Positions 1 through 6,652 are shown, counted from the stretch's first letter. The stretch is DNA of 7,341 nt from an uncultured Brachyspira sp. (GCF_910578695.1 NZ_CAJTQJ010000009.1:1-7341); one strand, 5' to 3'. The notes: generated from the letters alone by a model not told the origin. Made by a program: numbers and translations.

Positions 1-49
1 TATATAATTTAGCAAAAAAGGAGCTTTTTTAGTTATCTAGGACAGCCCC
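1..49. mobile_element. possible outer end of an insertion sequence (terminal inverted repeat), remainder left of window
   Basis: Read on the minus strand from position 49, the sequence begins GGGGCTGTCCTAGATAACT. Many DDE-transposase insertion sequences have termini starting GGG(G)CTGTCC, so this could be the end of an element whose body lies to the left. Just inside it, positions 14-20 (AAAAAAG) and 24-30 (CTTTTTT) form a 7-bp hairpin with a 3-nt loop, which could instead be part of a weak terminator for an upstream gene. A TAG at 10-12 could close an upstream reading frame. Neither the transposase nor the second end is visible, so the call rests on resemblance alone. Confidence 0.35.
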
Positions 50-101
50 AATATTATATTATAATTAACATAATATATTTATTTTTTAATCGGAAATACT
101 T

Positions 102-1061
102 ATGGAAAATATACTTCAGGTAGAAAATTTGAAGATGTACTATCATACTTCTAAGGGATTGGTAAAGGCTATTAATGATATCAGCTTTGAAATAAAAAAA
201 GGCGAAACTTTAGGCATAGCAGGGGAGTCAGGCTGCGGCAAAACTAGTCTTGGTACATCGCTTTTAAGAATGCCGTCAATTCCGGGTAAATATGAGGGAG
301 GAAAAATTATACTTGATAATGAGGATATTATTCCTCTCAAAGAAGAGTATATAAGAAAAAATATCAGATGGAATAAAATATCTATGGTTTTTCAGGGTGC
401 TATGAATTCTCTTACTCCTGTATATACAATAGAAGATCAAATGATAGAAACTATTAACAGACATACTGTTATGAAAAAAACGGATGCATATCAACTTATA
501 GAAGAGTATTTAGAGTATGTCGGACTTCACAGCAGCGTAGCTAAAAGATATCCGCATGAGCTTTCTGGAGGAATGAAGCAAAGGGTAGTTATAGCAGCAG
601 CTTTATTTTTAAAACCTAAACTTATTATACTTGATGAGCCTACCACTGCATTGGATGTTATAGTACAAGCACAGATTATAAATTTATTAAAAAAACTGAA
701 AAGAGATTTTGATTTATCATTTATTTTTATAACTCATGATTTAGCATTAGAAGCTGAGATTTCTGACAGAGTATGTGTAATGTACGGCGGAAAGATTTAT
801 GAGATTGCAAGTAATGAAGGCATATATAAAAATGCGAAACACCCTTATACAAAAAGACTTTTAGCAGCAACCCCAAGATTAAATAAATCTGCTGAAAAAT
901 TAGAGTTTATAGAAGGCACTCCTCCTGATTTGATAAATCCTCCGAAAGGCTGTATGTTCTATGACAGATGCAAAGAAAGAATAGATAAATGCAAAAATGA
1001 AGAGCCTCTATTAAAATATATTGGAAACAGACATTTATGTGCATGTCATTTGATTAATTAG
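102..1061 (+). CDS. peptide ABC transporter ATP-binding protein, DppD/OppD type
   Basis: The 319-residue product is a cytoplasmic ATPase that would power import of di- or oligopeptides (or nickel or related solutes) by a Dpp/Opp-type permease. Visible motifs are Walker A GESGCGKT (41-48), the Q-loop glutamine (Q98), the signature LSGGMKQR (154-161), Walker B ILDEP with catalytic Glu179, and the H-loop His212. After about residue 240 comes the C-terminal extension typical of DppD/OppD, with HPYTKRLLAATP, EGTPPDL and cysteines 284, 290, 297, 313 and 315. That cysteine cluster is known to bind an iron-sulfur cluster in some family members. Length is normal and the gene looks intact. The weak Shine-Dalgarno-like CGGAAA at 91-96 supports the ATG at 102. 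Oddly, no permease, solute-binding or OppF-type gene adjoins it in the window, and an IS-like end lies about 50 bp upstream, so it may be separated from its operon. The substrate cannot be told from the sequence. Confidence 0.93.
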   Translation: MENILQVENLKMYYHTSKGLVKAINDISFEIKKGETLGIAGESGCGKTSLGTSLLRMPSIPGKYEGGKIILDNEDIIPLKEEYIRKNIRWNKISMVFQGAMNSLTPVYTIEDQMIETINRHTVMKKTDAYQLIEEYLEYVGLHSSVAKRYPHELSGGMKQRVVIAAALFLKPKLIILDEPTTALDVIVQAQIINLLKKLKRDFDLSFIFITHDLALEAEISDRVCVMYGGKIYEIASNEGIYKNAKHPYTKRLLAATPRLNKSAEKLEFIEGTPPDLINPPKGCMFYDRCKERIDKCKNEEPLLKYIGNRHLCACHLIN

Positions 1062-1285
1062 TATTTATATTATTTTTATATTCTTTATAGCTTATATAAG
1101 CATTTATTATTTATTTAATAATTATATTCTTAATAATTTAATTAATTTGTTTATGCTATAATAAATTTAAATAGTCAAATTTTATATGCTTTTATTATGA
1201 TTAATTTTAGTATTTAAATATTCTATAATTCTATAATAATACAAAAATATTTTACTTAAAATGAGTATAGATATAATATTAAAAT

Positions 1286-1323
1286 TATAAAAAATAAATG
1301 TATAAAATGTATTATTTTTTATA
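1286..1323. repeat. perfect 12-bp A/T inverted repeat with 14-nt loop
   Basis: TATAAAAAATAA at 1286-1297 is the exact reverse complement of TTATTTTTTATA at 1312-1323. Two copies of AAATGTAT (1296-1303 and 1305-1312) lie across the loop, 9 bp apart. It could be a weak hairpin or a bent-DNA element upstream of the flavin oxidoreductase promoter, but with only A/T pairs it could also be coincidental in this spacer. Confidence 0.35.
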
Positions 1324-1373
1324 TTCACATTTAATTTAAAATAGTATAACTTTAAATTAATTATATTGTGAAA

Positions 1374-1401
1374 TTGAAATATATTTTTATATGTATATAC
1401 T
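1374..1401 (+). promoter_or_regulatory. sigma-70-type promoter of the flavin oxidoreductase gene
   Basis: TTGAAA (1374-1379) and TATACT (1396-1401) are separated by 16 bp and lie about 40 bp upstream of the start codon, placing transcription start near 1408. The same pair of hexamers, spaced by 17 bp, precedes the HD-hydrolase operon (4821-4849). This supports both as real vegetative promoters despite the A/T-rich background. Confidence 0.6.
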
Positions 1402-1410
1402 ATATAGTAT
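1397..1410. promoter_or_regulatory. 14-bp palindrome overlapping the -10 and start site (possible operator)
   Basis: ATACTATATAGTAT is a perfect dyad. It overlaps the last five bases of the -10 hexamer and runs to the presumed transcription start. A dimeric repressor bound here would block RNA polymerase, and flavin reductases of this family are often inducible by electrophiles or redox stress. The position is suggestive, but the A/T-only core weakens the case and no regulator gene is adjacent. Confidence 0.35.
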
Positions 1411-1440
1411 TATAAAATATTATAATTAAGGAGTTATTTT

Positions 1441-2475
1441 ATGAAATCAGAAAAAAGCAATCTTTTTACACCTTTAAAAATAGGCAGCCTTGAGATAAAA
1501 AACCGTATAGTAATGCCTCCTATGGATCAGTATAGTGCTGAAGATGGATTTGTTAATGATTGGCATTTACAGCATTATGCCGCAAGAGCATTAGGCGGAA
1601 CAGGTTTAGTTATTGTTGAAGCTACAGGAGTACTTCCTTATGTAAGTTCTATTACAGATGAAGACTTAGCAATATGGGACGATAAATATATTGATGGTTT
1701 AAGCAAATTAGTTAATGCTATTAAAAGCAATGGTGCTGCAGCCGGGATACAGATTGTACATGCAGGAAGAAAATGCGAGTCTGTAAAAATTGATAAAATT
1801 TATGCCCCTAGTGCTATAGCATTTAATGATAAATATAGAACTCCTGTTGAAATGACTCAAGATGATATTAATGAAGTTATTGATGCATTTGTTAAGGCTG
1901 CTTTGAGAGCTAAAAAAGCAGGATTTGATATTATAGAACTTCATGCTGCTCATGGTTATTTAATTTCTACTTTTTTATCTCCATTATCTAATAAAAGAAC
2001 AGATGAATACGGTAAAAACAGAGCTAAAATTTTAGAAGAGATTTTGAGAAAAGTCAGAGATACATTAGGAAAAGATTATCCTATACAAATAAGGATATCT
2101 TCTTATGATTGGAAAGAAGGCGGAAATACTGTAAAAGATTTTGTTGAAATGTTAAAGCCTTTAGAAGAAGATAAATTATTTGATTCTATTAATGTCAGTA
2201 CAGGTGCTGTAACTTCCGACGGAAAAATCATTCCTTATGAAGGCTATCAAATTCCTTTCTGCAGAGAATTAAAGCAGCATATGAAAGTGCCTTGTATAGG
2301 CGGAGGACTTTTAACTGACCCTAAAATGGCTAATATGATAATTAGAAATGGAGCTGCTGATGCTGTATATATTGGAAGAGAGCTTTTGAGAAATCCTTAT
2401 TGGGCACTTCAGGCTGCTAGAACTTTGGGTATTGATGTGCCGTTTCCTAGACAGTATGAACAGGCTAAAAGATAA
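1441..2475 (+). CDS. NADH:flavin oxidoreductase, old yellow enzyme family (YqjM/NamA-like)
   Basis: The 344-residue product is a predicted cytosolic FMN-dependent TIM-barrel ene-reductase, which uses NAD(P)H to reduce activated C=C bonds or quinone-like electrophiles. The N-terminal LFTPLKIGSLEIKNRIVMPPM, HAGRK (107-111), HAAHGYL (168-174), FLSPLSN plus RTDEYG (178-191), and IGRELLRNP near 311-319 all match the YqjM class. His168 and His171 are the substrate-anchoring pair and Tyr173 matches the proton-donor tyrosine. By my recollected alignment, the redox-tuning Cys26 of YqjM is replaced by Asp29. The GGS loop after DEYG is shortened, and the C-terminal Arg finger (YERGW in YqjM) is altered to YEQAKR. 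AAGGAG at 1428-1433, 7 nt before the ATG, fixes the start. It is transcribed alone, between its own promoter and a strong terminator. The physiological substrate is unknown. Confidence 0.93.
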   Translation: MKSEKSNLFTPLKIGSLEIKNRIVMPPMDQYSAEDGFVNDWHLQHYAARALGGTGLVIVEATGVLPYVSSITDEDLAIWDDKYIDGLSKLVNAIKSNGAAAGIQIVHAGRKCESVKIDKIYAPSAIAFNDKYRTPVEMTQDDINEVIDAFVKAALRAKKAGFDIIELHAAHGYLISTFLSPLSNKRTDEYGKNRAKILEEILRKVRDTLGKDYPIQIRISSYDWKEGGNTVKDFVEMLKPLEEDKLFDSINVSTGAVTSDGKIIPYEGYQIPFCRELKQHMKVPCIGGGLLTDPKMANMIIRNGAADAVYIGRELLRNPYWALQAARTLGIDVPFPRQYEQAKR

Positions 2476-2497
2476 TTAATAATTTTTGATAAAATAT

Positions 2498-2545
2498 AAA
2501 GACTTGATTATGTATTTTTTTCTATGCATAGTCAGGTCTTTTATT
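2498..2545 (+). terminator. rho-independent terminator of the flavin oxidoreductase gene
   Basis: AAAGACTTGATTATG (2498-2512) pairs with CATAGTCAGGTCTTT (2527-2541) as a 15-bp RNA stem with two G-U wobbles and a T-rich loop, and it continues into a short T-rich stretch. It begins 22 bp after the stop codon. The wobbles make it stable only in the plus-strand transcript, which matches the gene direction. Confidence 0.8.
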
Positions 2546-2591
2546 TAATGAAATATTATTTATATTTTTAGAAGTTATTATAATTTGCTTC

Positions 2592-2619
2592 TTGATATAT
2601 TTTTATTTAATAATAGAAT
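2592..2619 (+). promoter_or_regulatory. candidate promoter of the first ankyrin gene
   Basis: TTGATA (2592-2597) and TAGAAT (2614-2619) are separated by 16 bp, each one base from consensus. Transcription would then start near 2626, almost at the ATG at 2628, giving an effectively leaderless mRNA. This is consistent with the lack of any Shine-Dalgarno sequence there. A lone TATAAT at 2579-2584 with no good -35 is an alternative that would give a leader of about 37 nt. Confidence 0.35.
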
Positions 2620-2627
2620 TATAAATT

Positions 2628-3374
2628 ATGAAGGCTGTATTTATTATAATTTTTATCAGTACATTCTATAATATTATATATTCTTTTACTCAAAAAGAGA
2701 ATGATTTACTTACAGCAGCTGAGAAATCCGATATTATATCAGTTAGAAATATTCTTAATAGTGAAGATGTTAATATTGATATTAAAGACAGATATGGTAT
2801 TACTCCTTTAATGCATGCAGTATTTAATAATAATATTTATATATTAGAATTGCTTTTAAAAAATAATGCCGACCCGAATATTCAAAATGACAGCGGAAAA
2901 ACTGCTTTAATATATGCATGCCTTAATTGTGATTTTGATATTATACAAATGCTTATATTGTATAATGCCGATGTTAATATAGCAGATAATTATAAATCTA
3001 CTGCTTTGATGTATGCATCATGCAGAGATATTAATATTATAAAATTACTGTATGATTCTGGTGCTGATATTAATGCTCAGAATTTAGACGGAAAAACTGC
3101 ATTGATGTATAATGTTTTATATAAAGCAGATATTAATATTATTAATACTTTTATTTATTTGAATGCTGATATTGATATTCAGGATATTCACGGATATAAT
3201 GCTTTAATGTATGCTTCTATATTAGATTATAGAAATTTGGTTAAAATATTTATAGAAAATGGTGCGGATATAAATAAAAGAAATAATCATAATAAAACAG
3301 CATTAACTATGGCGGAAGAAAATAAAAATTATAAAATGGCTGATATATTAATAAAGTATGGTGCTGTAAGATAA
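2628..3374 (+). CDS. exported ankyrin-repeat protein (248 residues)
   Basis: The product begins with a basic residue, a hydrophobic stretch (about residues 4-19) and a polar region, a plausible Sec signal peptide ending near YSF. No lipobox cysteine is seen. The rest is built almost wholly of about seven ankyrin repeats of 32-34 residues, starting near residue 22. Consensus elements such as TPLMHA, TALIYA, TALMYA and NALMYA are followed by LL-xx-(N/G)AD(I/V/P)N. Ankyrin repeats are protein-protein interaction scaffolds with no catalytic activity, so the likely role is binding a partner in the periplasm or outside the cell. The partner is unknown. No ribosome binding site is recognisable before the ATG, but the signal peptide supports this start. 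The gene converges on a second ankyrin gene (3418-4698) with 43 bp between stops, suggesting a paralogous pair. Confidence 0.88.
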   Translation: MKAVFIIIFISTFYNIIYSFTQKENDLLTAAEKSDIISVRNILNSEDVNIDIKDRYGITPLMHAVFNNNIYILELLLKNNADPNIQNDSGKTALIYACLNCDFDIIQMLILYNADVNIADNYKSTALMYASCRDINIIKLLYDSGADINAQNLDGKTALMYNVLYKADINIINTFIYLNADIDIQDIHGYNALMYASILDYRNLVKIFIENGADINKRNNHNKTALTMAEENKNYKMADILIKYGAVR

Positions 3375-3402
3375 TATTATTTTAAGATTAGTTAAATAAT
3401 AT
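3374..3402. terminator. possible weak bidirectional terminator between convergent ankyrin genes
   Basis: ATATTATTT (3374-3382) is the exact reverse complement of AAATAATAT (3394-3402), with an 11-nt loop. It overlaps the stop codon of the plus-strand gene and lies in the 43-bp gap between convergent stops, where a shared terminator would be expected. The stem has no G-C pair, so it would be weak. Confidence 0.35.
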
Positions 3403-3417
3403 ATAATTAATTTACTT

Positions 3418-4698
3418 TTAATTTACTTCCTCTAATCCTAATAACTTTTTTATTTCTTTATTGTTTATTTTTATTGCTAAATCTACTGCATTTTTATCTA
3501 TAACTGCATTATTTCTTATAAGTTTTCTGCACATTTCAATATTATTATTTTCTACTGCTAAAGCTAATGGAGTATATCCTCTTTCATCTTCTATATTAAC
3601 ATCAGCATTATTTGATAATAAACTATCAGCTATAAATATATTATTATTTTTTACAGCTATATGAATAGGAGCATATCCATTATCTTTATTATTTAATTTT
3701 GACTTTGCATTTATTAAAATATTTGATATTTCGGTATTATTATTTTTTACTGCTATATTTAAAGCTAATTGATTTTTATTATTTAATATATTAACATCCG
3801 CATTATATTTTATCAGCATATTTATAACTTCTATATATTCATTTTCTGATTTGCCGGCATTCATTACAGCTAAATGCAATGGAGTATTTCCATCTTTATC
3901 TTTTATATTAGGTTCAGCATTTTTGTATAAAAGCAGATTAACGCTTTCAAGTAATTTATTTGAATTATTTTCTATTACATAATGCAAAGAAGTTTGAAAA
4001 TTTGCATTTGTATTATTTATATCTGCTCCTAATTTTATAAGTTCATTTGCTGCATCTATGGAGCCATTCCCTACAGCATAATGAAGCATAGTATTTGTAT
4101 CTTTAGTATCTACATCTATGCCTAAATTTCTAACTAAATAATTTATGTTTTCTGCATTATTTCCAATACTTGCATATTTTATTAATGATACAACATCCTC
4201 GCTGTTCATAAGAAGATAAATATTTTTATGAAGGTAAAGTTCTAATATTTTAGGATTGGCATATTCGGAGGCTAAAAACTCGCTTCTTGGTTTTTCTTTC
4301 ATTTGAAAATTAATATTTGCCCCTGACTCTATTAATAATTTTACACTTTCAAAATTTTTATTTACAGCAGCAATATCCATAGCAGAATAATATGAACCGT
4401 CTATATAATGATTACTATTTTTTATTTTTGTATTGCTTTCCAAAAGTACATTTAAATCAGTATACGGAGAATTTTTGAGTACATTTATAGAAGCAGTTTG
4501 ATTATTTTCTGCAGCTATATGTATAAGCGAGAATCCTCTTTCATCTTTTATATTTGGGTTTATATTTTGCGATAATAGGGCTTGTATAGTTCTTGTATCT
4601 CCTATCTTTACAGCATTTATCATTTTATTTTCATTTTCTGTTAATGCATAGAGAGTAATAATGTTTATAAATAATGTCATTATTATGATTTTTTTCAT
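3418..4698 (-). CDS. exported ankyrin-repeat protein (426 residues)
   Basis: The N-terminus MKKIIIMTLFINIITLYAL is a typical signal peptide with probable cleavage after about residue 18-20, and there is no lipobox. The mature part holds roughly eleven ankyrin repeats. Good ones include TPLHLAV, APIHIAV and TPLALAV, each followed by a helix and a NADVNI(L/E)-type loop. The second to fifth repeats (about 53-180) are irregular, with insertions and a degenerate unit near 145-175. The C-terminus is a capping half-repeat. The protein probably acts as a binding scaffold outside the cytoplasm; its partner and function are unknown. CGGAAA ends about 5 nt upstream of the ATG, matching the weak ribosome binding site of the ABC ATPase gene. 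It shares the first-repeat layout of the convergent 248-residue protein (short polar segment after the signal peptide, then A-(E/V)-K-(S/I)), so the two are probably paralogues. Confidence 0.88.
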   Translation of the reverse strand: MKKIIIMTLFINIITLYALTENENKMINAVKIGDTRTIQALLSQNINPNIKDERGFSLIHIAAENNQTASINVLKNSPYTDLNVLLESNTKIKNSNHYIDGSYYSAMDIAAVNKNFESVKLLIESGANINFQMKEKPRSEFLASEYANPKILELYLHKNIYLLMNSEDVVSLIKYASIGNNAENINYLVRNLGIDVDTKDTNTMLHYAVGNGSIDAANELIKLGADINNTNANFQTSLHYVIENNSNKLLESVNLLLYKNAEPNIKDKDGNTPLHLAVMNAGKSENEYIEVINMLIKYNADVNILNNKNQLALNIAVKNNNTEISNILINAKSKLNNKDNGYAPIHIAVKNNNIFIADSLLSNNADVNIEDERGYTPLALAVENNNIEMCRKLIRNNAVIDKNAVDLAIKINNKEIKKLLGLEEVN

Positions 4699-4724
4699 AT
4701 TATTTCCGTTTTGTTAATAAATTG

Positions 4725-4749
4725 GTATTATGTATACTAATACATTATA
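4725..4749 (-). promoter_or_regulatory. candidate -10 and overlapping dyad upstream of the minus-strand ankyrin gene
   Basis: On the minus strand TATAAT occupies 4749-4744, with no recognisable -35. Immediately downstream, GTATTA (4725-4730) and TAATAC (4738-4743) form an inverted repeat with a 7-bp spacer, covering the predicted transcription start about 39 nt from the ATG. It could be an operator for the ankyrin gene, but arms of six bases are short. Confidence 0.3.
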
Positions 4750-4820
4750 ATCATCGTTTTTATATTTATTTTTATTATAATTTTTTTATATATTCTTGTA
4801 TAAATATAAGAATTAAAATA

Positions 4821-4849
4821 TTGAAAAATAGAAAAATATAATATATACT
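4821..4849 (+). promoter_or_regulatory. sigma-70-type promoter of the HD/pncA/ogt/GNAT operon
   Basis: TTGAAA (4821-4826) and TATACT (4844-4849) have the optimal 17-bp spacing. Transcription would begin near 4856, downstream of the first in-frame ATG at 4851, leaving a leader of about 19 nt containing GGAGG (4863-4867). This is the best-placed promoter for the four-gene run that follows. Confidence 0.7.
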
Positions 4850-4874
4850 TATGATGATATTCGGAGGTTTTAAA

Positions 4875-5447
4875 ATGTCAAGCATAGAAAGAGATAAAGC
4901 TGTTGAATTGTTCAAAAAATATAATGATGAGTATTCATTATTTAAGCATGCATTATCCGTAGAGGCAGTTATGAGATATTTTGCAAGAAAAAACGGAGAA
5001 GATGAAGAAGAGTGGGGTATGATAGGGCTTTTGCATGATATGGATTATGAGAAGTATCCTGATGAACATTGCTTTAAAGTAAAAGAGATACTTGAAAAAG
5101 AAGGACTTCCTGATAGTTTTATAAGGGCTATTCAAAGTCATGGTTATGGTATATGTACTGATATTGAGCCTTTAAGCAATATGGAAAAGACTTTATATGC
5201 AGTTGATGAGCTTTCCGGTTTTATTACTGCATGTGCTTTGGTAAGACCTTCAAAGAGTTTGGAAGATATGGAAGTAAAATCTGTAAAAAAGAAATTAAAA
5301 GATAAAGCATTTGCTGCAAAAGTAGATAGAACTGTTATAAATAAGGGTGCTGAAATGCTGGGGATTAATATAGATGAACTTATAAAAGAAACTATAGAAG
5401 CACTTATTCCTATACAAGAGAGTATAGGGCTTAATAAAATTTCCTAA
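4875..5447 (+). CDS. HD-superfamily metal-dependent phosphohydrolase of unknown substrate
   Basis: The product has 190 residues when started at the ATG at 4875. That ATG has GGAGG exactly 7 nt upstream and lies inside the transcript predicted from the TTGAAA/TATACT promoter. The in-frame ATG at 4851 (eight residues longer) would lie upstream of the transcription start. HD-family metal ligands are visible as His25 (HALSVE), His54-Asp55 (GLLHDMDYEKYPDEH) and Asp111 (AVDELSGF), with His89 (SHGYG) as a possible further ligand. The conserved block VRPSKS...VKSVKKKLKDKAFAAKV (123-150) matches an uncharacterised family of small stand-alone HD hydrolases (COG2316, from memory), not YqeK or GGDEF-linked HD proteins. 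These enzymes hydrolyse phosphate esters, often of nucleotides, but the substrate here is unknown. It is first in an operon, 19 bp before pncA, which allows but does not prove a link to nicotinamide or nucleotide metabolism. Confidence 0.88.
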   Translation: MSSIERDKAVELFKKYNDEYSLFKHALSVEAVMRYFARKNGEDEEEWGMIGLLHDMDYEKYPDEHCFKVKEILEKEGLPDSFIRAIQSHGYGICTDIEPLSNMEKTLYAVDELSGFITACALVRPSKSLEDMEVKSVKKKLKDKAFAAKVDRTVINKGAEMLGINIDELIKETIEALIPIQESIGLNKIS

Positions 5448-5466
5448 ATATTAATGGACTTTGGTT

Positions 5467-6108
5467 ATGAGTAAAATAAAGATACTTACGATAGTAGATA
5501 TGCAAAATGACTATATGGATGGCGGTCCTATGGCTGTTAAGGGTGCAGTTAAACTTGTGCCTATTATAAATGATCTTATAAAAAACGGAGAGTATGATGC
5601 TATAATTGCAACTCAGGATTGGCATCCTTCCAATCATATATCTTTTGCCTCAACTCATGAAAAAGAGCCTTTTTCAAAAATAAAAGTTATAGATCAGGAT
5701 ACAGGAGATGAGGAAATAATTACTTTATGGCCCCGTCATTGTGTTGCTAGAACTTATGGTTCTGCTATAGTTGACGGGCTTAGAAAGAAAAGGGATTATA
5801 TATATGTTCAAAAGGGAGTTGATCCTGATGATGAGGGGAACTCAGGATTTTCTTATATGCATAAAGAGTTTATAGATGCGGCAAGAGAGAATAAAGAAAC
5901 TTTAATACTTGATTTTGTAGGCGTTTCACTTGATTACTGCGTGTTTCATACGGCAAGAGATACTGCAGAATATGTGGCTTCTATTGATGCTGAATATTTG
6001 GTTAGCGTGAATGTGCTTGAATATGCTTCTGCTGCCGTGAATCCTGAATCTATTGAAGCTTTATATATTTCATGTCCTCTTATTAACCTTAAGAAGGTTA
6101 GATTATGA
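5467..6108 (+). CDS. pncA: nicotinamidase (pyrazinamidase) PncA
   Basis: This isochorismatase-fold amidase hydrolyses nicotinamide to nicotinate and ammonia, feeding the Preiss-Handler route of NAD salvage in the cytoplasm. The 213-residue product shows the catalytic triad Asp11 (IVDMQNDY), Lys116 (VQKGVDPD) and Cys158 (SLDYCVFHTA). The metal-binding set is Asp51, His53 and His57 (TQDWHPSNHISF), and the family motif WPRHC is at 89-93. Length matches bacterial PncA. A TTG at 5461 is in frame, but the ATG at 5467 is preferred because the family N-terminus begins right at this strand and GGA (5456-5458) lies 8 nt upstream. It is 19 bp behind the HD gene and overlaps ogt by 4 bp (ATGA), so it is the second gene of the operon. 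Confidence 0.93.
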   Translation: MSKIKILTIVDMQNDYMDGGPMAVKGAVKLVPIINDLIKNGEYDAIIATQDWHPSNHISFASTHEKEPFSKIKVIDQDTGDEEIITLWPRHCVARTYGSAIVDGLRKKRDYIYVQKGVDPDDEGNSGFSYMHKEFIDAARENKETLILDFVGVSLDYCVFHTARDTAEYVASIDAEYLVSVNVLEYASAAVNPESIEALYISCPLINLKKVRL

Positions 6109-6641
6109 AAATTATTAGATTTGACAAAAAAATAAATTTTAACAAAGCCTATATTTATAAAAGTCCTATCGGAGATTTGATAATTACTTCTGATGATAAT
6201 TATCAGTATATTACTTCATTAGAGTTTAATTTGAATGATAATCATACTATTATTAAAGATGAAGAGCCTTCTATAATAAAAAAAGCAAAAAAAGAATTGG
6301 ATAATTATTTTTCAAATAGTTTAAAAAAGTTTTCTCTTCCTTTAGCGGTATATGGTACAGATTTTCAATATAATGTATGGATAGAAACTTCAAAAATACC
6401 TTTTGGAAAAGTTCTTACTTATTCTGATATAGCAAGAAATGTTTCATATAAAAAAGGCAGTATATCAAGGGCTGTAGGTATGGCAGAGGGAAAAAATAAT
6501 ATAGCTATTATAATACCATGTCATAGAGTTGTAGGTGTAAATAAGAAGCTTACAGGATATGCAGGAGGACTTTATAAAAAAGAATATTTATTAAAGCATG
6601 AAGGTTTTGATATATTAGATTCTAAGATTATAATTAAATAA
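6105..6641 (+). CDS. ogt: methylated-DNA--[protein]-cysteine S-methyltransferase (O6-alkylguanine-DNA alkyltransferase)
   Basis: This suicide DNA-repair protein transfers the alkyl group from O6-alkylguanine or O4-alkylthymine to its own cysteine. In the 178-residue product the acceptor Cys139 sits in the diagnostic IIPCHRVVG (136-144), preceded by Asn131/Asn132 of the usual Asn-containing hinge. SRAVGMA (121-127) is the DNA-recognition helix with its Arg finger (Arg122). GYAGGLYKKEYLLKHEG (151-167) is the conserved C-terminal segment. Residues 1-80 form the variable N-terminal domain, and there is no Ada-type regulatory domain. The start codon overlaps the pncA stop as ATGA, implying translational coupling. 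Ogt and AGT are close families, so the symbol follows the small constitutive bacterial type. Confidence 0.93.
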   Translation: MKIIRFDKKINFNKAYIYKSPIGDLIITSDDNYQYITSLEFNLNDNHTIIKDEEPSIIKKAKKELDNYFSNSLKKFSLPLAVYGTDFQYNVWIETSKIPFGKVLTYSDIARNVSYKKGSISRAVGMAEGKNNIAIIIPCHRVVGVNKKLTGYAGGLYKKEYLLKHEGFDILDSKIIIK

Positions 6642-6652
6642 GGTTATTTTCT

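Larger units (their letters stand above)
1062..1440. other. long A/T-rich intergenic region between the ABC ATPase and flavin oxidoreductase genes
   Basis: These 379 bp hold no convincing gene on either strand. They contain a 12-bp palindrome (GCTTATATAAGC, 1090-1101) 28 bp after the ATPase stop and an extended -10-like TGCTATAAT at 1154-1162 without a good -35. They also contain a perfect 12-bp A/T inverted repeat (1286-1297 with 1312-1323) and, close to the next gene, a promoter with a palindrome (listed separately). No strong intrinsic terminator is visible after the ATPase gene. The base composition makes chance repeats likely. Confidence 0.6.

Noticed and set aside
18..23. AAGGAG resembling a ribosome binding site
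   Set aside because: No start codon follows within a usable distance, and it lies in the hairpin of the putative IS end.
143..494. Minus-strand open frames inside the ABC ATPase gene
   Set aside because: They lie opposite a gene with every ABC motif intact, have no ribosome binding site and encode no recognisable domain.
1154..1162. Extended -10-like TGCTATAAT as a separate promoter
   Set aside because: It has no acceptable -35, lies almost 280 bp from the next start codon and leads into no gene. It is mentioned only in the spacer description.
1708..1953. 81-residue minus-strand frame within the flavin oxidoreductase gene
   Set aside because: It is the shadow of a well-conserved coding region, without a start signal or recognisable product.
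3461..3664. Plus-strand hydrophobic 67-residue frame inside the ankyrin gene
   Set aside because: Its hydrophobicity comes from reading repeat codons antisense; no start signal is present.
5454..5474. ATG at 5454 just upstream of pncA
   Set aside because: It is out of frame with pncA and reaches a TAA after six codons.
4953..5637. Minus-strand frames across the HD and pncA genes
   Set aside because: They are antisense to intact enzymes with catalytic residues in place and have no supporting signals.
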